From the NCBI RefSeq assembly GCF_006335015.1, contig NZ_VDGT01000014.1:1-64000 (forward strand): DNA of 64,000 bases, given 5' to 3'. A program made the position numbers and the translations under genes. Below, one piece after another: positions 1-25,849 of the stretch (positions within the stretch are counted from its first letter, which is position 1; each line of letters starts with the position of its first letter). This DNA is from Streptomyces sedi (GTDB lineage Bacteria; Actinomycetota; Actinomycetes; Streptomycetales; Streptomycetaceae). A model generated the notes under the pieces. That model saw nothing but the letters and a program-made list of their open reading frames with translations, searched no databases and was not told where the DNA came from.

Positions 1-2050
1 GGGTGGTGGCGAAGCGGTGGGCTTCGTTCTTCTCGTGGGCGAAGTGGAGGGTGGTGGGGTCGAGGCGCCAGGTCTCGCGGGCGATGATCATGCGGTCGAC
101 GGTGATCCGGGGGGAGTGCGGCGCCTCGGGACGCAGGGCGAAGCGGTCCATGACGCGGTTGGTCAGCGCGTTGCCGAAGACGTCGAGCAGGGGGAAGGTG
201 GCTCCGTCGGGGAGGACGGCGGTGAGGCGTCCCTCGCGGTCCTGGACGAGGACGTCGCCGCTGAGGACGGTGCGGGGGCGGGCCGGGTCGCCGGTGTGCT
301 CCGCCAGCGCGACCAGGTAGTCCTGTGGCCTTACCAGTGCGGGACGGCTCCTGGTGGACCAGCGCGGCGGTTGCTCCTTGGGGAGCAGGGGCATCAGGCG
401 GGGTGCGGGGAAGTCGCGGTCGGTCTCGGCCAACAGCTCGTCGGGGTCCGGGTGTTGGTTGACGAAGAGCGAGGCGCCGATGGTGTTCATCGCCACGTGC
501 AGCTCGCCCAGGACCAGTTCGAACTCGCCCCGGTTGACGGCCTCCTCGCTCTCCGCGACGACCAGCACGTCGGGGCTGGCGTAGCGCGCGATGTTCCACG
601 CGTCACCCGGCTCGCCGAACGCCTCGGCCACCCGGGGGGCCAGCTCGGCCGAGGACCGCCACACCCGCCGGGCGCCGGGCTCCGCGTCGATGATCGCCGC
701 CCAGCGGTCCCGCAGCTCCGCCTGGAGCGCGTCGATGTCCTCGACCGAGCCGGCGTGCGGCGCGGGCAGGCAGGCCAGGTAGAGCGAGCCGAGATCGACG
801 CTGTCGCGTGCGCCGCGCAGCCGGTCGAAGGTCTCCCGGATGCGGGCGCCGACCCGCTCGGCGTAGCGGGCCGTCAGCCATCCGGCGGCCGTCAGACACA
901 GGCTCATCGGCGCCAGCTCCGCCAGCAGCGCGGGCCCGAGGGTGACGGTGGCGGAGCGGCGGCTGTCGGAGTAGAGCAGCGAACGGCAGGGCGCCGTCCT
1001 GGCGCCCTTGGCGCGCCGCGCCGGGGTCTCGGTCAGCTCGGCGAACTCGGCCTCCAGGCCGGCCATCGCCTCGTCCAGCGCCTCGCCGTCACGCCCCGCG
1101 GCGGCGACCCGGTCGCGCGCCGCCTCCAGCCGGTCCAGGGCGGCCAGCGACCGCGTGCGCCGGTCGGGGTCGCCGACCCGCTCCAGCGCGGCGCGCAGCG
1201 CGCGCTCCGGGTGCGCGGACGCCGGGATCGACAGCCGCCAGCTGATCCACCGCCTGCGGGCCAGCGCCCCCAGCGCCTCCAGCACCTCGTCCGTTGCCAC
1301 GGTCCGGCCCACGCGCGGCCCCAGCTCCCGCGCCAACTCCGCGGGCAGCCGGACCCCGTCGCAGAGCAGCAGCAGTTCCCTGGTGAACGGGTCGATCGGG
1401 GTGGGTGGTCGGGCGGGGGTGTGGTGGTGGGTGGGGGTGGTGTGGTGGTGGGGGGTGCGGTGGGGTGGTGTCCAGGGGTGGAGTTGGTGGTGGGTGGTGA
1501 GGGTGGTGGCCAGGGTGTCGATGGCCCAGCTGGAGTAGTAGTGGTGGGTGGTGGTGGTGAGGTGTTGTCCGGGGTGGGTGGTCAGGTGTGGTTGGTGGGG
1601 GTGGGTGTTCCAGTGGCCCCAGCCGACGGGGCCGAAGAAGCCGATGGTGTCGTTTTTGGTGGTGAGGCGTTGCCAGTAGTGGGCGAGGAGTTCTTCGCGT
1701 TGGCGGTTCATGCTGGTGCGGTTGGTGGTGGTGGGTTGCCAGTTGTGGAAGGAGGGGAGTGCGGTGGTAAGGAGGGTGCGGTTTTGCCAGGCGATGGCGG
1801 CTTTGAGGGTGGGTTGGGTGGCTAGGTGTTGGAGGTGTTGGGTGGTGGTGAGGGTGGTTTGGTTGTAGGTGTGTTCGTAGGTTTTCCAGTCGGGTGTGTC
1901 GCGTGGGTGGGGGGTGAGGTGGTCGGCTGTGGTGGCTAGGTGGGTGTGGGCGAGTGGGTGGATCTCGTGGATGGGGAAGCCCGCGCCCCGCAACGCGAAC
2001 CGACCCCACAACCGCCATCTCCCACCGGGCAGGAGAACGGACTCCGACAT
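1..2050 (-). CDS. Lantibiotic dehydratase (LanB) family protein, 3' end outside window
   Basis: The reading frame is open from an ATG at 2050 to the left edge (at least 683 residues), so the C-terminus is missing. GGAAGG lies just upstream of the ATG. The family signature KNDTIGFFGPVGWG lies near residue 145. It is preceded by the usual TSMNRQREELLAHYW helix and an N-terminus starting MSESVLLPG. Known LanB proteins use glutamyl-tRNA to glutamylate Ser/Thr and then eliminate glutamate; some relatives instead add amino acids to a peptide. No ribosomal precursor peptide is visible. The gene is last in the leftward NRPS operon, after the carbamoyltransferase-like gene, so its substrate may be the nonribosomal peptide; this is inference. 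Residues about 30 to 217 (roughly 1400 to 1965) are rich in Thr and His and use CAA, GAA and AAA codons, unlike the rest of the gene. Family assignment is firm; function is open. Confidence 0.82.
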   Translation of the reverse strand, partial: MSESVLLPGGRWRLWGRFALRGAGFPIHEIHPLAHTHLATTADHLTPHPRDTPDWKTYEHTYNQTTLTTTQHLQHLATQPTLKAAIAWQNRTLLTTALPSFHNWQPTTTNRTSMNRQREELLAHYWQRLTTKNDTIGFFGPVGWGHWNTHPHQPHLTTHPGQHLTTTTHHYYSSWAIDTLATTLTTHHQLHPWTPPHRTPHHHTTPTHHHTPARPPTPIDPFTRELLLLCDGVRLPAELARELGPRVGRTVATDEVLEALGALARRRWISWRLSIPASAHPERALRAALERVGDPDRRTRSLAALDRLEAARDRVAAAGRDGEALDEAMAGLEAEFAELTETPARRAKGARTAPCRSLLYSDSRRSATVTLGPALLAELAPMSLCLTAAGWLTARYAERVGARIRETFDRLRGARDSVDLGSLYLACLPAPHAGSVEDIDALQAELRDRWAAIIDAEPGARRVWRSSAELAPRVAEAFGEPGDAWNIARYASPDVLVVAESEEAVNRGEFELVLGELHVAMNTIGASLFVNQHPDPDELLAETDRDFPAPRLMPLLPKEQPPRWSTRSRPALVRPQDYLVALAEHTGDPARPRTVLSGDVLVQDREGRLTAVLPDGATFPLLDVFGNALTNRVMDRFALRPEAPHSPRITVDRMIIARETWRLDPTTLHFAHEKNEAHRFATT

Positions 2051-2119
2051 CGCTGACCTTCCTTCCAGGGGCTTGTGCGTAGGGCGTGCGTAGGGCGTGC
2101 GCCGGGCGTTCCGTCGGGC

Positions 2120-2167
2120 CGCCCCGACGACCGGCCGGCCCGCTGACCGGCCGGCCCTCCGGGGCGG
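2120..2167 (-). terminator. GC-rich hairpin between carbamoyltransferase-like and LanB-like genes
   Basis: Arms CCGCCCCG (2120-2127) and CGGGGCGG (2160-2167) enclose two direct copies of GACCGGCCGGCCC (2129-2141 and 2145-2157), each containing a GGCCGGCC palindrome. The 140-base gap could attenuate transcription into the LanB-like gene or simply end part of the operon transcript. There is no T-tract, which is common in high-GC actinobacteria. Confidence 0.35.
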
Positions 2168-2190
2168 GAGACCGCCGTCCCGTCGGGCGG

Positions 2191-3132
2191 TCAGGTGCCG
2201 TCGGGCGCGGCCACGCACCACTCCAGTACGGCGCGGGCGCTGTGGTACTTGTTCTCCGCCTGGGCGAAGGCCAGGCTGGCCGGCCCGTCCAGCACCTCGC
2301 CGGTGACCTCGTCGCCCCGGTGCGCCGGCAGGTCGTGGAGGAAGACCCCGGCCCCGCTGGCTTCGAGCACCGCGCGGTCCACCCGGAACGGCGCGAAGAC
2401 CGTCCGCCAGTCCTCGGTGTGCTTGGTGGTCCCCGTGGTCTGCCAACGGGTGGTGTAGACGACGTCGGCCTCCGGCAACCGGGCCATGTCGTGGCGCTGT
2501 TCCACCCGGGAGCCGACGCGCTCCCCGTGGGCGGTGGCGCGCCCCAGGTAGTCCGGTGCCAGCCCGTACCCCGGCGGGGTGCGCAGCCAGAGCCGGGTGC
2601 CGGGGTGGCGGGAGAGCGCCAACGCCAGCGCGGAGGCGGTGTTGTTGCCCTCGCCGACATAGAGCACGCGCAGCCCGTCGACCGCGCCGAAGTAACGCTG
2701 AAGGGTCGTCAGGTCGGTGAGTGCCTGGGTGGGATGCTCGGCGGCGCTCATCGCGTTGATCACCGACATCGTCGACTGGGCCGCCAGCGTGCGGAGTTCG
2801 GACTCGTCGCCGGCGGTCCTGGCGACCAGCGCGTCCAGCATCCGGGAGAGCACCGCCGCCGTGTCGGCGGCGCTCTCGCCGGTGTTCTCCTGGAGGTCGG
2901 CCGGACCGTACGCGATCACCTGGGCGCCGAGCCGCAGCGCCCCGGCGGAGAACGCGGTCCTGGTGCGGGTCGACGTCTTGCGGAAGAGCGTGCCGACGAC
3001 GGTGTCCCGCAGCGGGCGGGCGTCGCGGTGGGCGCCCTCGGCGTACTCGACGCCGCGCCGCACGAGCCACCGCAGCTCCTCGTCGCCCAGGTCGTCGATC
3101 GAGATCAGATGGCGGCGCGCGGCGCGGGTCAT
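2191..3132 (-). CDS. Ornithine/aspartate carbamoyltransferase family protein, probable amino-acid-modifying carbamoyltransferase
   Basis: 313 residues, the usual length for ornithine carbamoyltransferase. The carbamoyl-phosphate site STRTR is at residues 54-58 and HPTQ at 133-136. The C-terminal loop reads HDLPAHRG (266-273), where ornithine carbamoyltransferases have HCLP, and the SMG loop is replaced by a TTRWQTTG stretch (227-234). Both changes are in the amino-acid-binding region, so the acceptor is probably not ornithine. GAAGGAG precedes the ATG at 3132. The gene sits among NRPS genes with Dap and diaminobutyrate (Dab) supply enzymes. Carbamoylation of Dap or Dab to a ureido amino acid is therefore the best guess; VioL of viomycin biosynthesis is a known precedent of this family acting in NRPS chemistry. 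A housekeeping argF role is unlikely given the context and altered loops. Confidence 0.75.
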   Translation of the reverse strand: MTRAARRHLISIDDLGDEELRWLVRRGVEYAEGAHRDARPLRDTVVGTLFRKTSTRTRTAFSAGALRLGAQVIAYGPADLQENTGESAADTAAVLSRMLDALVARTAGDESELRTLAAQSTMSVINAMSAAEHPTQALTDLTTLQRYFGAVDGLRVLYVGEGNNTASALALALSRHPGTRLWLRTPPGYGLAPDYLGRATAHGERVGSRVEQRHDMARLPEADVVYTTRWQTTGTTKHTEDWRTVFAPFRVDRAVLEASGAGVFLHDLPAHRGDEVTGEVLDGPASLAFAQAENKYHSARAVLEWCVAAPDGT

Positions 3133-3197
3133 GGGGGCTCCTTCGGGCGGGGAACGGGTGAACGGCGGGTGCGGAAGGCGGGTGCGCGGCACGGGCG

Positions 3198-4522
3198 TCA
3201 GTCCGGCCGCAGGGCGGTCGCCAACACGCCCAGTCCCTCGTCGAGTTCGGCGGGGGTGGCGGTGAGCGGCGGCAGCAGCTTGATCACCTCGTCGTCCCTT
3301 CCGCAGAGTTCCACGATCAACCCGCCGTCGAACGCGCGGCGTTGCGCCTGTCGGGCCCGTCGGGCGCCGCCGGCTCCGGCCAGGTCGACCCCGAGCACCA
3401 TGCCGCGCCCCCTGACCCGCACCGCCGGCTCACGTTCTGTCAACTCGACGCCGAAGCGGCGCAGCCGCTCCGTGCCGGCCGTCAACCCGGCCTGGAACGC
3501 GGGGGCGCGCCACAGCTCGCAGGCCGCCGTCGCCGCGACGAAGGCGAGTTGGTTGCCCCGGAAGGTGCCGGTGTGCTCGCCCGGCCGCCACGCGTCGAGG
3601 TCGCGGCGCAGCAGCGTCAGCGCCAACGGCAGCCCCAGGCCGCCGATCGACTTGGAGACGGTGACGAGGTCGGGGACGATCCCGGCGTCCTCGAAGCCGA
3701 AGAAGGTGCCGGTGCGCCCGCAGCCGGTCTGGATCTCGTCCAGCACGAGCAACACCCCGTGGCGGGTGGTGAGTTCGCGTAGCTCGGCGAGCCAGCCGGC
3801 CGGCGCCGGATAGACCCCGCCCTCCATCTGCACCGGTTCCACGATCACCGCGGCCGGCGGCTCGGTGCCGGAGGAGGGGTCGGCCAGCAGCCGTTCGAGA
3901 TAGCCCACGGAGTCGAACGGGCCGCCCGGGCCGTCCGCGTAGGGGACGAAGGTGACGTCCTGCCCGGACGCGCCGCCGGCCCGCCGGGCGCGGCGGCTGC
4001 CGGTGACGGCGAGCGAGCCGCGGGACATGCCGTGGAAGGCGCCGGTGAACGCGACCAGCCCGCTTCGCCCCGTCACCCGGCGGGCCAGCTTCAGCGCGGC
4101 CTCCACCGCGTCGGTCCCGGTGGGCCCGACGAACTGCGCCTTGTAGTCCAGCCCCCGGGGCCGCAGCACGGTCTCCACGAAGGCGCGCAGGAAGTCGCGC
4201 TTGGCGACCGTGTGCAGGTCCAGGCCGTGCGTGAGGCCGTCGGCCGCGAGGTAGTCGGCGACCCGCCGCTTGATCAGCTCGTTGTTGTGGCCGTAGTTGA
4301 GGCTGCCGGCGCCGCAGAAGAAGTCCAGGTAGCGGCGGCCGTCCTCGGTGAACAGCTCGGTGCCCCTCGCCCGGTCGAAGACCTCCGGGAAGGTGCGGCA
4401 GTACAGCCGCACCTCCGACTCGTAGCGCTCGAACACCCCCGTGTCCGGGCCGACGTCGGCGGCGCGGGTGCCCGCGGTCTCGCCGTCGGGCGCGGTGGCG
4501 AGGGTCGCCGCCCCGGTCTCGC

Positions 4523-4526
<4 letters not shown>
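3198..4526 (-). CDS. dat: Diaminobutyrate--2-oxoglutarate aminotransferase (class III, EctB/Dat type)
   Basis: 442 residues, the normal size for the family. It should convert L-aspartate-4-semialdehyde plus glutamate to L-2,4-diaminobutyrate (Dab) and 2-oxoglutarate using pyridoxal phosphate. Diagnostic segments are DFFCGAGSLNYGHNN near residue 70, FVGPTGTDAVEAALKLAR near 128, the cofactor-binding LVLDEIQTGCGRTG near 240 and TVSKSIGGLGLPLAL near 270, which carries the PLP lysine. The ATG overlaps the NRPS stop codon in an ATGA arrangement, so translation is coupled. No ectA or ectC is nearby, which argues against ectoine synthesis and for Dab supply to the NRPS. The third adenylation domain of the adjacent synthetase has two acidic pocket residues that fit a diamino acid. 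Confidence 0.88.
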
Positions 4527-14089
<9,563 letters not shown>

Positions 14090-14222
14090 CGCCCACCTCC
14101 TGGGGGTCACGCCTGGTGAGTCTGTCGAGTGCCGCGCGGCCCCCACCAGGGAAGGAAGAGCGACGGTCGCCCGTCGGCGCGGCTGCGTCCTCGTCTCGTC
14201 GGGGCGCCGGCCCCGGGGGGTT

Positions 14223-15238
14223 TCAGGGCGTGAGGTCGGCCAGCACCTGGCCGTCGCCGGCCCGGCGCGCCCGGGAGGCGCGCAGATCCCTGGCCACGAA
14301 GGCGCGTTGCAGCCAGCGGTCCAGCCCGTCGTAGCGCGGGGCGAACGCCGTCCTGCCGTGCACCGTCAGCCGGTTGTCGACGATCGCCAGGTCCCCGGGG
14401 ACCAGCAGACGCGTGTCGGCGTGCGCGGCGAACAGCTCCTGGAGCGCCCGCATCGCCTCGGCGCCCCCGGGCGTCACCGCCGAGGTGGCGGCGAAGTCCA
14501 CCAGCACGTCCGGGTCGTCCCACGCGCCGCTGAGCACCGCGTGCCGCAGCGACCCGCCCCTCCCGGCGCCGAACGACGGCGGCGGCGCCGTCACGAAGTC
14601 CGCGCGGAACAGCGCCTCCCGGTGCCGCTCGTCGAGCAGCCCCCGCACCTGCCGGATGGAGGCCGTCCGCAGCCCCGCCACCCGCTCGTGGTCCGCGCGC
14701 AGACAGAACAGCAGCACATAGTCGGGGCGGTGGATGTCGAACGCGTTCTCGTTGTGGAACGTCAGCAGCACCGAGCCCTCGTTGCCCTGGAACTCCTCGC
14801 TGCCGGGCACCGGCACCACGTCGTGCACCAGCGCGCCCGCCTTCTCCGAGCGGTAGGCGATCATGTCGCCCAACGCGTGGGCGACCAGGGCCAGTACGGA
14901 CGCCGGCAGGGTCGCGTGCCGCTGCACGGAGCCGCTGACCGCGGGCGTCGCCGGCACACCCGCCTCGTGCACCAGCAGCCCGCGCAGCAGCAGCGCGCCG
15001 CCGGGGCCCGGGTCGCGGCGGAAGTCGGCCAGCGCGCGGCGCAGCGCGGTCGGCAGCTCGTGCCACAGCCGCCGGGCCGCCGCCGACCACCCGGGCGCGT
15101 CGACCGCGCCGCCGGCCACCGGCAGCAGGGCCCGCGCCACCGCGTCCACGGCGGTCGCCGTCGCGTCGTCCAGGGCGAGGACACCGGGGGATCTCCCGGT
15201 CTCCCGCGGGGAGTCGGTGTCGAGCAGGGATGGGGACA

Positions 15239-15239
<1 letters not shown>
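14223..15239 (-). CDS. Fe(II)/2-oxoglutarate hydroxylase, asparagine oxygenase (AsnO/VioC) type
   Basis: 338 residues, matching the roughly 330-residue AsnO/VioC group of the clavaminate-synthase-like superfamily. These enzymes hydroxylate the beta carbon of free amino acids before NRPS loading. The iron triad is visible as His162 and Glu164 in FHNENAF and His294 in TVHGRTAF. The stretch RPDYVLLFCLR following the first motif is typical of the family. The ATG at 15239 shares one base with the TGA of the upstream NRPS (TGATG), so the two are translationally coupled. Two adenylation domains in this cluster carry Asn-type pockets, so beta-hydroxyasparagine is the most likely product; arginine hydroxylation as in VioC is less likely here. 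A beta-hydroxyl on the last residue would matter for how the thioesterase closes a ring. Confidence 0.85.
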
Positions 15240-22570
<7,331 letters not shown>

Positions 22571-22777
22571 CGTTCGCCTTCCTACGCGTCTCCCCGGACC
22601 GACCCCCGGCTCGGAGGCCCCGACGGCCCGCCCGGGACCGACCACGGGCCACGGTGCCGGGCGCGGTGGGGGGAACGGCAGGGCCGGCGCGGTGCCGTCG
22701 CGCGCAGCGAGGTCGGCCGTCGACGCCGCCGGTTCTTCTCTACGACCGGGCCGGGGCCGCTGCCGACGATCGGGGCC
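22571..22777. promoter_or_regulatory. Divergent intergenic region between NRPS operon and exporter
   Basis: 207 bases separate the NRPS ATG (22570, leftward) from the MFS ATG (22778, rightward), so promoters for both transcripts should lie here. I could not pick out convincing -35/-10 pairs. The only clear element is GGAAGG about ten bases upstream of the NRPS start. The exporter start has no strong ribosome-binding site. Confidence 0.45.
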
Positions 22778-24013
22778 ATGCCCCGAGACGTGCTCCCGTT
22801 GCGGCGCAACCGCGACTTCCTGCTGCTGTGGTCCGGTTCGGCCGTGTCGATGCTCGGCTCGAACGCCTCCGGTGTCGCCTACCCGCTGCTGGTGCTGGCC
22901 CTGACCGGCGCGCCGGGCGACGCCGGGCTCGCCGGCTTCGTCGCGCTGCTGCCGCAGCTGCTCTTCCAGGTGCCGGCCGGCGTCGTGGTCGACCGGGTCG
23001 ACCGCAGACGGCTGATGATCGGGTGCGACCTGCTGTGCGTGGGGGCCATCGGCAGCCTCGCCGCCGCGCTGCTCGCGGGCCGGCTGACGCTGCCCCACAT
23101 CCTGGTCGTCGGCTTCGTCGAGGGCGTGCTCGCCGTCACCTACCGGCTGGCTGCGGCCTCGGCCGTGCCGCACCTGGTGCACCCCACCCAGGTGACGTTC
23201 GCCCTCTCCCGCAACGAGGCGCGCGCCAGGGGGGCGGCGATGCTGGGGCAGCCGCTGGGCGGCGCGCTCTTCGGACTGGGGCGCGCGGTGCCGTTCCTCT
23301 TCGACCTGGTGACCTATCTGGTGTCGCTGGTCGCGCTGCTGCTGATCAGGGGCGACTTCCAACGCGCCCGCGAGCCGCGCGCGGCACGGGCGGCGCTGGG
23401 CCGCCGGGAGTTCGTCGAGGGCGCGGTGTGGCTGTGGCGGCAGCCGTTCCTGCGGGCCACCACGCTGCTGGTCGCCGGCAGCAACTTCCTCTTCCGCGCG
23501 CTGTTCCTGGTGGTCATCGTGCTCGCCGCCGACCGCGGCGCGGGGCCGGCGACCGTGGGCCTGATGCTGGGCGTCGCCGCCGTCGGCGGGCTGGCCGGCT
23601 CCCTGGCCGCGCCGGCGGTGGTGGCGCGGATCTCCCTGAAGACCGTGGTGGTCGGCGCGAACTGGGCCTGGGCGGCGCTCGTCCCGCTGCTGCTGGTCGC
23701 GGACGAACCGCTGGTGCTGGGCGCCGTCTACGCGCTGATGTGCTTCGTCGGCCCGCTGTGGAACGTCGCCACCTCCGCCTACCAACTCGCCGTCACCCCC
23801 GACCGGTTGCGGGGCCGGGTGCTGGGCGCCGCCGGCATGGTCGCCTTCGGCGCCGTCCCGCTGGGCTCCGTCGTGGGCGGCTACCTGCTGAGCTGGCGCG
23901 GCGCGGAGTCCACCATCGGGGTGCTCAGCGGCTGGATGCTGCTGTGCGCGCTCTTCGCCACCCTCAGCCCCTCGGTGCGCGCGGAAGCCACCGCGGAGGC
24001 GGTGGCGCGGTAG
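22778..24013 (+). CDS. MFS transporter, EntS/MFS_3-like exporter
   Basis: 411 residues with about 10 to 12 hydrophobic segments, starting LRRNRDFLLLWSGSAVSMLG, the typical N-terminus of the MFS_3 (transmembrane secretion effector) group. The loop motif VDRVDRRRLM follows helix 2, and TPDRLRGRVLGA lies near residue 345. It probably exports the cluster's peptide across the cytoplasmic membrane, and could act as self-resistance. It is divergent from the NRPS genes and followed by a repeat-filled gap and then the MbtH-like gene. A siderophore exporter of EntS type is another reading, but no siderophore genes or uptake system are visible. Confidence 0.85.
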   Translation: MPRDVLPLRRNRDFLLLWSGSAVSMLGSNASGVAYPLLVLALTGAPGDAGLAGFVALLPQLLFQVPAGVVVDRVDRRRLMIGCDLLCVGAIGSLAAALLAGRLTLPHILVVGFVEGVLAVTYRLAAASAVPHLVHPTQVTFALSRNEARARGAAMLGQPLGGALFGLGRAVPFLFDLVTYLVSLVALLLIRGDFQRAREPRAARAALGRREFVEGAVWLWRQPFLRATTLLVAGSNFLFRALFLVVIVLAADRGAGPATVGLMLGVAAVGGLAGSLAAPAVVARISLKTVVVGANWAWAALVPLLLVADEPLVLGAVYALMCFVGPLWNVATSAYQLAVTPDRLRGRVLGAAGMVAFGAVPLGSVVGGYLLSWRGAESTIGVLSGWMLLCALFATLSPSVRAEATAEAVAR

Positions 24014-24015
24014 GG

Positions 24016-24345
24016 GGTGTTGTCGTCCTCGGCCCGGTGTGTGGTTGCTCGCGCGGTTTCCCGCGCCCCTTGGTTGTGGTGGGCGTGGTGGGTCAGCTGC
24101 GGGTTCATGTTCGGTAGGTGGCGGCCTGTTTGGGGGCGCGGGGAACTGCGCGAGTGCTGGGTGGCGGGGGTTGGCCGACTGTTCACGTGCGTGGCTTGGG
24201 TGGGTTGTCGTCCTCGGCCCGGTGTGTGGTTGCTCGCGCAGTTCCCCGCGCCCCTGCACTGTCGGTGGGCGGCTTGGGGGCGCGGGGAACTGCGCGAATG
24301 CTGGGTGGCGGGCCGAGGTCGACGACTCACGTGCGCCGCCGCGGC
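24016..24345. repeat. Two tandem copies of dispersed intergenic hairpin repeat
   Basis: The 455-base gap between exporter and MbtH-like gene holds two copies of a unit of roughly 140 to 185 bases. Each begins GTTGTCGTCCTCGGCCCGG and contains an inverted pair. Copy 1 has a left arm at 24047-24071 and right arm at 24132-24154. Copy 2 has arms at 24231-24256 and 24277-24298, where GCGCAGTTCCCCGCGCCCC faces its reverse complement. Copy 1 carries two changes in its left arm. The same family recurs at 34.8, 50.4 and 62.8 kb. The rest of the gap to 24470 shows nothing recognisable. Confidence 0.85.
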
Positions 24346-24484
24346 GGGTGGTCGCCCCGTTCCACGCCGCTACGCGGCGCCGCGCGCCGAGACCGCTGCC
24401 CGTTTGTCTCTATGGCCGCGCCCGCCCGGCGGGCACGCTCAGCGGGTGAGCGAGAGAGCCGACCGTGACATGGGAGGACGGACG

Positions 24485-24703
24485 ATGGGCGACGGCGAAG
24501 ACGAGCACCGTTACCTCGTGGTGCGCAACGACGAGGAGCAGTACTCCCTCTGGCGCGCCGACCGTGAACTGCCGCTGGGCTGGTACGCGGAGGGAACGGA
24601 GGGCACCAGGGAGCAGTGCCTCGCACACGTCGGGGAGATCTGGACGGACATGCGCCCGGCGTCGCTGCGCCGCCGGATGGCCGAGACCGAGTCGGCCGGC
24701 TGA
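24485..24703 (+). CDS. MbtH-like NRPS accessory protein
   Basis: 72 residues, the normal size. MbtH-like proteins bind adenylation domains and are often needed for their folding or activity. The family pattern is present: YLVVRNDEEQYSLW, then LPLGWYAEGTEGTREQCLAHV and a conserved Trp in EIWTDMRPASLRR. The start is the ATG at 24485 because GGGAGG lies seven bases upstream; an in-frame ATG at 24470 would overlap that site. It probably serves the two synthetases in trans and heads the rightward precursor genes. Confidence 0.95.
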   Translation: MGDGEDEHRYLVVRNDEEQYSLWRADRELPLGWYAEGTEGTREQCLAHVGEIWTDMRPASLRRRMAETESAG

Positions 24704-24728
24704 CCGCCGGCGTCGGGCGATCCGGGAA

Positions 24729-24776
24729 ACAGCCGGACCGGGGGAGACAGCCGGACCGGGAAACAGCCAGACCGGG
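24729..24776 (+). repeat. Three short direct repeats in the mbtH-sbnA spacer
   Basis: ACAGCCGGACCGGG occurs at 24729-24742 and 24747-24760, with a one-base variant at 24763-24776. The spacer has no stop-and-restart element beyond the GGAGAGGGG ribosome site of the next gene. It may be replication slippage; a regulatory role is not evident. Confidence 0.6.
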
Positions 24777-24808
24777 AGACCGGGAAAGGGGAGAGGGGAC
24801 GTCAGGCG

Positions 24809-25849
24809 ATGAACCGCGCCACGTTCGATGCCACGCCACCGTCGGTCGGCTACGCCTCCGGGGTGCTGTCCACCGTGGGCGGCACCCCGCTGGTGGAGCT
24901 GACGAAGCTGCTGCCGGGCAGCGCGTTCCGCACGTTCGCCAAGTTGGAGGCGGCCAACCCGGGCGGCAGCATCAAGGACCGCTCTGCCGGCGCCATGGTC
25001 GCCGAGGCCGTCCGCACGGGCGCCGTCGTGCCGGGGCGCACGGTGGTGGTGGAGTCCAGCTCGGGCAACCTGGGTATCGGCCTCGCCCAGGCGTGCCGCT
25101 ACCTGGGCCTCCGCTTCGTCTGCGTCGTCGACCCGAGGACCAACCCGCAGAATGTCGCGATCATGCGGGCGCTCGGCGCCGAGGTGCGCACCGTGGAGAG
25201 CGTCGACCCGGCCACCGGCGAGTACCTGCCGGCGCGCAAGCGGTACGTGCGCGACCTGGTCGACTCCCTGCCTGACGCCTACTGCCCCGACCAGTACGCC
25301 AACCCGCGCAACGCCTGGGCGCACCGCACCACCATGCGGGAGATCGTCGAGGCGCTCGACGGGCGCCTCGACTACCTGCTGGTGACGGTCAGTTCGGCCG
25401 GCACGCTGCGCGGCTGCGCCGAGTACGCCAGGGAGGCCGGGCTGCCGGTGCGGATCGTCGCGGTGGACGCGGAGGCCAGCGCGATCTTCCGGCCGCCGGT
25501 GGGCCGCCGGCTGATCCCCGGGCACGGCGCCGCCGAGGCGCCCCGGCTCTACCGTCCGGGGCTCGCCGACGAGGTGGTCCACGTCAGCGACCTGGACTGC
25601 CTGGTCGGCTGCCGGCGGCTGGTCGGCCGCGAGGCCATCCTGGCCGGCGGCTCCTCGGGCGCGGTGGTCAGCGCCCTCACCCGGCTGAGCGCCCGCATCC
25701 CCGCGGGGGCGCACTGCGCGCTGGTCTTCCCCGACAGCGGCGAGCGCTATCTCGACACCATCTACGACGACGCCTGGGTCGCGGCCCACTTCGGCGACGT
25801 CGGCCCCCTCTGGAAGGAAGAAGACACCGTGGAGGTGGCCTCGTGCTGA
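24809..25849 (+). CDS. sbnA: N-(2-amino-2-carboxyethyl)-L-glutamate synthase, SbnA-type
   Basis: 346 residues, fold type II PLP enzyme of the cysteine synthase group. SbnA condenses O-phospho-L-serine with L-glutamate to give ACEGA, the first step to L-2,3-diaminopropionate. The PLP lysine is Lys56 in ANPGGSIKDRSA. The cofactor phosphate loop is in VVESSSGNLGIGLAQAC near residue 90, and GGSSGAVVSAL lies near 280. GAGAGGGG precedes the ATG. The following sbnB start overlaps its end by seven bases. The pairing with SbnB separates it from ordinary cysteine synthases. It supplies Dap for direct incorporation or for carbamoylation by the 2191-3132 enzyme. Confidence 0.93.
   Translation: MNRATFDATPPSVGYASGVLSTVGGTPLVELTKLLPGSAFRTFAKLEAANPGGSIKDRSAGAMVAEAVRTGAVVPGRTVVVESSSGNLGIGLAQACRYLGLRFVCVVDPRTNPQNVAIMRALGAEVRTVESVDPATGEYLPARKRYVRDLVDSLPDAYCPDQYANPRNAWAHRTTMREIVEALDGRLDYLLVTVSSAGTLRGCAEYAREAGLPVRIVAVDAEASAIFRPPVGRRLIPGHGAAEAPRLYRPGLADEVVHVSDLDCLVGCRRLVGREAILAGGSSGAVVSALTRLSARIPAGAHCALVFPDSGERYLDTIYDDAWVAAHFGDVGPLWKEEDTVEVASC

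Noticed and set aside
2191..3132. Housekeeping argF (ornithine carbamoyltransferase)
   Set aside because: Amino-acid-binding loops are altered and the gene lies in an NRPS operon, not an arginine operon.
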